This document shows positions 58,860 to 64,000 of a stretch of 64,000 bases of DNA, piece after piece. Below the pieces are notes generated by a model that searched no databases, had not been told where the DNA came from, and saw only the letters and a program-made list of their open reading frames with translations. The translations under genes and the position numbers were made by a program. The stretch spans positions 37,083 to 101,082 of the forward strand of contig ONCQ01000011.1 of NCBI GenBank assembly GCA_900316355.1. Direction: 5' to 3'. The DNA is from an uncultured Prevotellaceae bacterium (GTDB lineage Bacteria > Bacteroidota > Bacteroidia > Bacteroidales > Bacteroidaceae). Position 1 is the stretch's first letter. Each line of letters starts with the position of its first letter.

Positions 58860-59924
58860 ATGCCTATAGGAATTGACATATTTAGCGGAGCTGGAGGCTT
58901 GAGCTTGGGAGCTGAGATGGCAGGCTTTCAAGTAAGATTTGCTGTAGAAAAGGATAAAAGCGCAGCAGAAACATATCGATATAATCATCCAGACACGCTT
59001 GTTTTGGAAGATGATATCCATAATATCAATCCTATTGAGTATTTACAGCCAAACGAGCACGTGTCAATAGTATTTGGAGGACCGCCTTGCCAAGGTTTTT
59101 CATTATCGAATACAATGACTCGAAACATGAAGAACCCTAATAATTCACTATTTGAAGAGTTCTTGCGTTTTGTTAATGAAATCCAGCCTGACTGGTTTTT
59201 GTTTGAGAATGTTGAAGGATTCGCTCATTTTGAGGAAGGAAAGATTCAGCATTTGGTAGAACAACGTTTTAGGAACATGGGTTATTCCGTATTTTCCAAA
59301 GTGCTCTGGGCCTCAGACTATGGGGTTCCTCAGCATCGTAATCGTTTCTTTATGGTTGGTAATCGACTTGGTATACAGTTTGAATTCCCAGAGCCTTTTG
59401 AAACAAAGATTACTGTCAATGATGCTATTGGAGACTTGCCTGATCTCACGAATGGTCAGCAGGCAGATACTTTATCTTATAAATTACCTGCTAGCAAGTC
59501 AAGTAAGTATGCAAGAATGATGCGTAAGGGATCTAAACGGAGTAGGCAAAATTATGTTTCTCGGAATGCAGATTATGTTCTAGAGCGTTATCGCTATATT
59601 GCCCAAGGCCAGAATTGGGAGGCCATTCCAGATGAATTAATGCAGAACTATGCAAATAAGGCAAATTGTCATAGTGGAATATATAGACGCTTAAAGGCGA
59701 ATGAGCCATCTGTAGTTATTTCTAATTATCGGAAGAACATGCTAATTCATCCATTCCAAGATAGGGGGTTGTCTGTTAGAGAAGCTGCACGTTTGCAAAG
59801 CTTTCCGGATATATTTATTTTCAAAGGGAGTTTGATGCATATACAACAACAGATCGGTAATGCAGTTCCGCCATTATTAGCAAAAGCTGTATTTGAAAAA
59901 ATACTTGAATATGGAGAACAATAA
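58860..59924 (+). CDS. DNA (cytosine-5) methyltransferase
   Basis: 354 residues. Motif I GIDIFSGAGGLSLG, motif IV GGPPCQGFS with catalytic C77, motif VI FENVEG, motif VIII QHRNRFF, target-recognition region about 210-280, motif X IGNAVPP. No cognate restriction enzyme is recognisable beside it. Base composition turns clearly AT-rich here, unlike the core genes. It overlaps the next start by 14 bases and is the first gene of the putative defence operon. Confidence 0.93.
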   Translation: MPIGIDIFSGAGGLSLGAEMAGFQVRFAVEKDKSAAETYRYNHPDTLVLEDDIHNINPIEYLQPNEHVSIVFGGPPCQGFSLSNTMTRNMKNPNNSLFEEFLRFVNEIQPDWFLFENVEGFAHFEEGKIQHLVEQRFRNMGYSVFSKVLWASDYGVPQHRNRFFMVGNRLGIQFEFPEPFETKITVNDAIGDLPDLTNGQQADTLSYKLPASKSSKYARMMRKGSKRSRQNYVSRNADYVLERYRYIAQGQNWEAIPDELMQNYANKANCHSGIYRRLKANEPSVVISNYRKNMLIHPFQDRGLSVREAARLQSFPDIFIFKGSLMHIQQQIGNAVPPLLAKAVFEKILEYGEQ

Positions 59925-62055
59925 CACATCTATATTGCATTTCAAGTTCGATGTCAGTACGTTCCGTTTGTTGGGAAGAGAACTAATAACGGATAGAATC
60001 ACTGCATTGTTTGAGCTTGTGAAAAACTGCTATGATGCAAATGCTGAAAAAGTTGATATTTCATTTGAGAATCTAAATCCGTTATCTGAACAGAGTCGAA
60101 TAATCATTGCAGATGATGGCTTAGGGATGACTTTTGAGGACTTACGAGACAAATGGATGGTTATTGGCACAAGCAGCAAGAGAAGAAAAAGGACGTCTCC
60201 TGCTCCATATTGTCGTGTAGTGGCTGGTAAAAAAGGTGTTGGACGTTTTGCTGTCGACAAACTCGGAGGTAAATTAGTGCTAAGAACCAAAAAGAAAGAG
60301 TCGCCAGTATGGCATTGCTTAGAAACAGATTGGACGAAATATTTAGAGGAAGAAAATCGCCAGCTAGCATTAGACTTTGAGGATTCATCAAAACAACAGA
60401 GGCTGTTTACTGATATAGATAACAAATATTGGACGGAACCTGCGGAGATTGGTGTCCAAGGAACAAGATTAGAGATATCGTCGTTAAATGACGTTTGGCT
60501 TGAAAGAGACGTCATTCGTGCATATCGTGAACTCTCTAAAATTGTTAGGCCAACGCAGAATGTTAAATATCCATTTGATATATGCCTTCATGTTCCCGAA
60601 TACAGGGATTATGACAACAAGTCAGTGGAGAGTCTCGTTTTGGCTAAAGCTACTTTGTCTTTTATACTACATTATCGATACGATGAAGGTGAAGGTAAGT
60701 ATTATCAAGAATATTTAAAAGAAGAAAAGGGTGAGTTACTTGTCAAAGAAAAAGAAGCAGAAGCGTTTGGCCCTATTGGATTTACTATTTATTATTACGA
60801 CCAAGAAGGAAAGAAACATTTTACCAAAGAAGATCGAATAGATGGTATTAAGGTGTACCGAGATAGCATCATTGCTACTCCTTTTGCAGAATACAAGTCT
60901 AGCCGAGATGAACAAAAGGACTTGTTTGGTATAGACAAACGCCGTTGGTCAGGCTTCTTTGAGAAATTGAGCACCAGAGATATTATTGGATGGGTTGATA
61001 TCAAGGACGAACTGAATCCCGAGATAAAAGATTCTACGAACAGGCAAGATTTCGTTGACAATAAAGAATGGACGGCTTTAAAAGCGTTTGTCATTGATCA
61101 AGTGCACCAAATCGAGCTTTACTTAAAGCATGAGAAAGATTCGAAGAAGCAAAAGAATGCAGAACGGTTAAAGAAGGCTGATGGAGATATTGAGGATATT
61201 AAGCAAAAAATAAATCGAATAAAAGGCCAGGCTTTTTTTGCATCTCCGGAAGTAGAAGCGGAATTGGAAGAAATTACAACACGACTTGGAACAATTAAGG
61301 ATAGTGTTTCTGCATCTTCCAAAGACTATGAGAGATTGGAGGAAGACAAGCGGCAACAAGAAAATATTATGTTCAGTTTAGTTTCTTTACAAGCTTATGC
61401 TGGACAAATATCTCATATCCTCCGGATTTCTATTGGTATTATCAAGCGTTCTGCAGAGTTTGTCGCAAAATGGATTCCTTTGGGGCAAAAATACGATAAG
61501 TCCGTAAAGCATGCTCGCCGAGTTTTTGAAGAGATGAATAATCTGTCAAAGGCTATGAACTTCATGCTGAGTTATGCAGAAGATGATTCTACATTTGAGT
61601 TCTTTAGCGTTAAAGAAGCTGTAGAAGAATTATTTGAAGACAGGTACAAATTCCTCTTTGAAGAAGAGAGCATAAAAGCAGAATATGCGGTTGAAGACGA
61701 CTTCGAATTGTCATATAACAAAAAGGCATTTCAGGATATGTTTGGTAACCTGATTGATAATTCTGTGAAGGCCTTGCGCAACACAAAAGACAAGCGAATC
61801 AGGTGTTCAGTTTATAGAGAAAACAACAACCTTGTCATGTTCTTTTCCGATAATGGTCCAGGGATTTCAGACGAAAGTCGTGATAGGATTTTTGATGTGT
61901 TCTATACAACAACTTCTGATTTAGGAGGAGCTGGTCTAGGTTTGTATATTGTCCGCACAAGATTGAATTCCATCAAGGGAACTATTTCTCTTGAAACCAA
62001 TGAATTCAAGCCTACGGGTGCAACATTCAAGATAGTTATACCATTAATACATTAA
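59911..62055 (+). CDS. Two-domain GHKL protein: MORC/Hsp90-like ATPase plus histidine kinase
   Basis: 714 residues from ATG 59911 (an in-frame TTG lies at 59893). N-terminal HATPase_c_3-like domain: ALFELVKNCYDANA (Mg/Asn box), ADDGLGM, and GKKGVGRFA lid (about 1-190). A middle transducer-like region follows, then a coiled coil (about 405-490), a DHp-like helix with candidate phospho-acceptor H502 (GQISHILRIS), and a histidine-kinase ATPase with GNLIDNSVKAL, SDNGPGIS and GGAGLGLYIV. No membrane segment: cytosolic. Five bases to the receiver gene, its likely partner. Confidence 0.85.
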   Translation: MENNNTSILHFKFDVSTFRLLGRELITDRITALFELVKNCYDANAEKVDISFENLNPLSEQSRIIIADDGLGMTFEDLRDKWMVIGTSSKRRKRTSPAPYCRVVAGKKGVGRFAVDKLGGKLVLRTKKKESPVWHCLETDWTKYLEEENRQLALDFEDSSKQQRLFTDIDNKYWTEPAEIGVQGTRLEISSLNDVWLERDVIRAYRELSKIVRPTQNVKYPFDICLHVPEYRDYDNKSVESLVLAKATLSFILHYRYDEGEGKYYQEYLKEEKGELLVKEKEAEAFGPIGFTIYYYDQEGKKHFTKEDRIDGIKVYRDSIIATPFAEYKSSRDEQKDLFGIDKRRWSGFFEKLSTRDIIGWVDIKDELNPEIKDSTNRQDFVDNKEWTALKAFVIDQVHQIELYLKHEKDSKKQKNAERLKKADGDIEDIKQKINRIKGQAFFASPEVEAELEEITTRLGTIKDSVSASSKDYERLEEDKRQQENIMFSLVSLQAYAGQISHILRISIGIIKRSAEFVAKWIPLGQKYDKSVKHARRVFEEMNNLSKAMNFMLSYAEDDSTFEFFSVKEAVEELFEDRYKFLFEEESIKAEYAVEDDFELSYNKKAFQDMFGNLIDNSVKALRNTKDKRIRCSVYRENNNLVMFFSDNGPGISDESRDRIFDVFYTTTSDLGGAGLGLYIVRTRLNSIKGTISLETNEFKPTGATFKIVIPLIH

Positions 62056-62060
62056 AAGAT

Positions 62061-62666
62061 ATGGATAAGAAAATGGATTTAACCATCGTCTATATAGATG
62101 ATGATGCAAAAATGAAGGAAGACGCGTTTCTTGATGATATCAGGGACGATGTTGACGATATTCAATGTTTTGAAAAGCCATCAGATGGTTTGTTGTTTAT
62201 TAAAGATCATATTGATCAAAATATTGTAGTTATTCTCGATTGGAAATTCAATAGTAGTTCTATGCAAGGAACAGATGTACTCAATGACATAGATAGTATT
62301 TCCGTTTTGGTTCCCGTGATAGTATTCACGGGTGCTACTATTGATGCCGTTGAGGCAAGCAAGATGTTTAAGGGACATGCCTTTAGCTGTGTGCCGAAAG
62401 ATGCTACTACTGGAGACCTTCTTGCTGCAATTAATAATGCATACGATAGAATACAAAACGATATCCGCTCAGTGATGGAGAAATGGATATTGAAGCAGAG
62501 TGAAGAAAAAAGGAATAAACCCTATATGCGTTCAGGTGATAAAGTATATACACTGAATGAAATACTTGCCTCCATACGTAAACAAGACGAATTCGGCAAA
62601 GAGACCACACGTGGCATATTGACTCTTGCCACAGAATTATTTACTAATAATATGCGAGAGAAATGA
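62061..62666 (+). CDS. Receiver-domain protein with unknown C-terminal region
   Basis: 201 residues. All phosphorylation residues are present: acidic pair in YIDDDA (13-15), phospho-acceptor D60 in VILDWKF, T90 in VFTGAT and K113 in VPKDAT. Residues 125-201 form a helical region with no DNA-binding domain that I recognise. It follows the GHKL kinase by five bases and overlaps the caspase-like gene by ATGA, so it may carry the signal between them. Confidence 0.85.
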   Translation: MDKKMDLTIVYIDDDAKMKEDAFLDDIRDDVDDIQCFEKPSDGLLFIKDHIDQNIVVILDWKFNSSSMQGTDVLNDIDSISVLVPVIVFTGATIDAVEASKMFKGHAFSCVPKDATTGDLLAAINNAYDRIQNDIRSVMEKWILKQSEEKRNKPYMRSGDKVYTLNEILASIRKQDEFGKETTRGILTLATELFTNNMREK

Positions 62667-63307
62667 AATTGAATTCAGTTATTCTTGCAGATGATTCCGA
62701 ATCGTGCGACATTGCAAATCTTTTTGTGATGATGAAGGACTCTACTGCTCAATTATTGGAACAGTATGCATCATCTCATGGAAATATTGACGCAGAAAAC
62801 CATATATATTCGTCAGAAACTATCACAAAGCAGAATCTATCCGAAAAGCTTGCGCTTGTTAATTCCGAGAATTTCTTATGTTGTTGGTTTGGACATGGCA
62901 CAGATGAATCATTTTGCATGAACGGTGAAAATGTTGTTACCACTACTGACAATCATTACGTTTTCTCAAATGCCCTGGTATACACCTTTTCTTGCTTGAA
63001 TGGAGGGAAACTTGCTGATGTGCTAATTGACAACAACGCCAAGGCATTTGTTGGCTATAATGGCAATGCCAATTGTCCATACGGAATAGATGATGTAACC
63101 TGTGGTATTGCAATGTCTTTTCTCTCGTCTCTTCTTGGAGGAAAGACCATTGGCAATGCTGTTGATGATTTGAAGACATCATACGAAGATGCAATCTTCA
63201 ACAAGGCCTTGGAGCCTTTTCAAAGGTCTTGGTTTCAAGAAAACCGTGACAATGTTACACTAAAAGGGGATGGTACATTAACTATTGATAATCTTTTGAT
63301 TGCATAA
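62663..63307 (+). CDS. Caspase-like (clan CD/CHAT-type) protease
   Basis: 214 residues. A hydrophobic strand ending in WFGHG (H78) and a second ending in YTFSCLNGG (C111) form the His/Cys dyad expected for clan CD proteases such as CHAT proteins. The rest, AKAFVGYNGNANCPYG and the helix FLSSLLGGKTIGNAVDDLK, also fits CHAT folds, where a block like this follows the catalytic Cys. Predicted effector that cleaves host or system proteins when activated. No other domain or signal peptide. Confidence 0.75.
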   Translation: MKLNSVILADDSESCDIANLFVMMKDSTAQLLEQYASSHGNIDAENHIYSSETITKQNLSEKLALVNSENFLCCWFGHGTDESFCMNGENVVTTTDNHYVFSNALVYTFSCLNGGKLADVLIDNNAKAFVGYNGNANCPYGIDDVTCGIAMSFLSSLLGGKTIGNAVDDLKTSYEDAIFNKALEPFQRSWFQENRDNVTLKGDGTLTIDNLLIA

Positions 63308-63317
63308 GCAGACAATT

Positions 63318-63422
63318 ATGTCAAAGAAGAAATTTACATTCATAGACTTGTTCGCAGATATAAGTGACTTTCACACAGCAATGCATAGCATGGAAGGAAA
63401 ATGTATGTTTACAAGTAACTAG
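63318..63422 (+). pseudogene. Truncated remnant of a second DNA cytosine methyltransferase
   Basis: 34 codons, MSKKKFTFIDLFADISDFHT and then AMHSMEGKCMFTSN before TAG. It resembles the N-terminus of Dcm enzymes (FIDLFAGIGGFH...LGG-C-F-S), but the glycine-rich SAM loop has decayed (FADISD). It differs from the complete methyltransferase upstream, so it comes from another lineage. No continuation is seen downstream in any frame. Ten bases after the protease gene. Confidence 0.6.
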
Positions 63423-63474
63423 GATTAGAACGAGATATTATCTGTTGATTATAAAAAATCAAAAAAGTAGAGAA

Positions 63475-63909
63475 ATGAAGCAGTTGAATGAGTTTGAGAA
63501 GCAAATGCTATTATACAGAATTGACAACTTGAGGAATCTTAGTAACAAAGATTTTATGGTGTCATTTGCGGGAATCGTTAATGATTTCGATTTGCTTCAA
63601 AAGGAAGACCTTGAGAATCTTCAAGATCATGATTGGTGTAGGGATAATATTCGGCATGAATATACCATTGTTAAACCATTATCTAAAAATGTATCTGATA
63701 CGTTAGTAGAAGAAAAGAAAGATAACACGGGGCGCCAAAGGTATTATGATAATGTATTTTATATTAAAGGAAAGAATGTTTTGCTTTCTTCTGAATGGTA
63801 TGATGGTACAGGCAGAAAACCAGATAATAAAACTATATTTATTAATTGGTTAAGAAGCTTTGTAAAAAATAACAACAATGGAAATTTAAAAGTTTCTCAT
63901 AATCCTTAA
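63475..63909 (+). CDS. Small cytosolic protein of unknown function at the end of the defence operon
   Basis: 144 residues from MKQLNEFEKQMLLYRID (the frame is open from 63364 but that overlaps the methyltransferase remnant). Helical N-terminal half, then a beta-rich half with YYDNVFYIKGKNVLLSSEWY. No known family is recognised. AT-rich like its neighbours. Followed by a terminator, so it is the last gene of the unit. Confidence 0.65.
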   Translation: MKQLNEFEKQMLLYRIDNLRNLSNKDFMVSFAGIVNDFDLLQKEDLENLQDHDWCRDNIRHEYTIVKPLSKNVSDTLVEEKKDNTGRQRYYDNVFYIKGKNVLLSSEWYDGTGRKPDNKTIFINWLRSFVKNNNNGNLKVSHNP

Positions 63910-63945
63910 TTCCGCAACACTTTGATTTAACTTTATTTATAAGTT

Positions 63946-63970
63946 CCTGAGCAACAAAAAGTTGCTCAGG
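63946..63970 (+). terminator. Terminator of the defence operon
   Basis: Perfect 10-bp stem CCTGAGCAAC/GTTGCTCAGG with an AAAAA loop, followed by ATTTTGCC. A-rich loop and short T-run. Confidence 0.8.
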
Positions 63971-64000
63971 ATTTTGCCATGTCAGATTTTTCACTTATCT

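Overview
The window looks like a chromosomal segment from a member of the Bacteroidales (phylum Bacteroidota), probably near Prevotellaceae. The evidence is many promoters with a TAnnTTTG minus-7 element, an almost complete lack of Shine-Dalgarno sequences, FeoA-FeoB fusion with a small Cys-rich partner, the gene order DUF177-rpmF-fabH-era-der, the thrA-apgM-thrC operon, and secreted glycosidases with Bacteroidota-type domains. No rRNA or CRISPR array is present. The genus is inference only.

Layout. 1-6.7 kb: tail of an unknown gene, a DUF4143 ATPase, a TlpA-like thioredoxin, an MGMT-like protein, then an ECF sigma factor, a membrane partner and three secreted proteins (two are tandem paralogues). 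6.7-16.7 kb: yraN, an rRNA m5C methyltransferase, dnaK, a lipoprotein, the DUF177-rpmF-fabH-era-der cluster and a sensor kinase. 16.7-24.9 kb: a C11 protease lipoprotein, two peptidases, recJ and recQ. 24.9-34.4 kb: the threonine operon, recA, a saccharopine-dehydrogenase-family enzyme and a cysteine desulfidase-like protein. 34.5-46 kb: clpB, feoB, a GH16 enzyme, groES-groEL and recG. 46-56 kb: membrane proteins, an ABC exporter, nadK behind a tRNA-Ala, pdxJ, a DJ-1 protein, ispD and a GH2 enzyme. 56-64 kb: an alkD-like gene broken by a stop codon, then an increasingly AT-rich defence-like island.

Two things stand out. First, the island holds an AAA ATPase/TOPRIM pair and a tight operon: a DNA cytosine methyltransferase, a two-domain GHKL/histidine kinase, a receiver protein with all canonical residues and a caspase-like protein with a His/Cys dyad, followed by a methyltransferase stub and an unknown protein. 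It reads as a sensor-kinase-to-protease pathway and is a plausible uncharacterised anti-phage system.

Second, the core genome is full of short repeats placed at gene junctions and inside genes. Paired-arm, MITE-like elements (about 125-250 bp, G/C-skewed arms) lie between recJ/recQ, thrA/apgM, pdxJ/DJ-1, DJ-1/ispD and the saccharopine-dehydrogenase gene/recA, and one is embedded in feoB. They supply stop codons upstream and the only usable start codons of recQ, apgM and ispD. Heptanucleotide repeats and a nine-unit 22-bp palindrome array add to this. Heat-shock genes dnaK, groES and perhaps clpB share a sigma-54-like minus-24/minus-12 motif.
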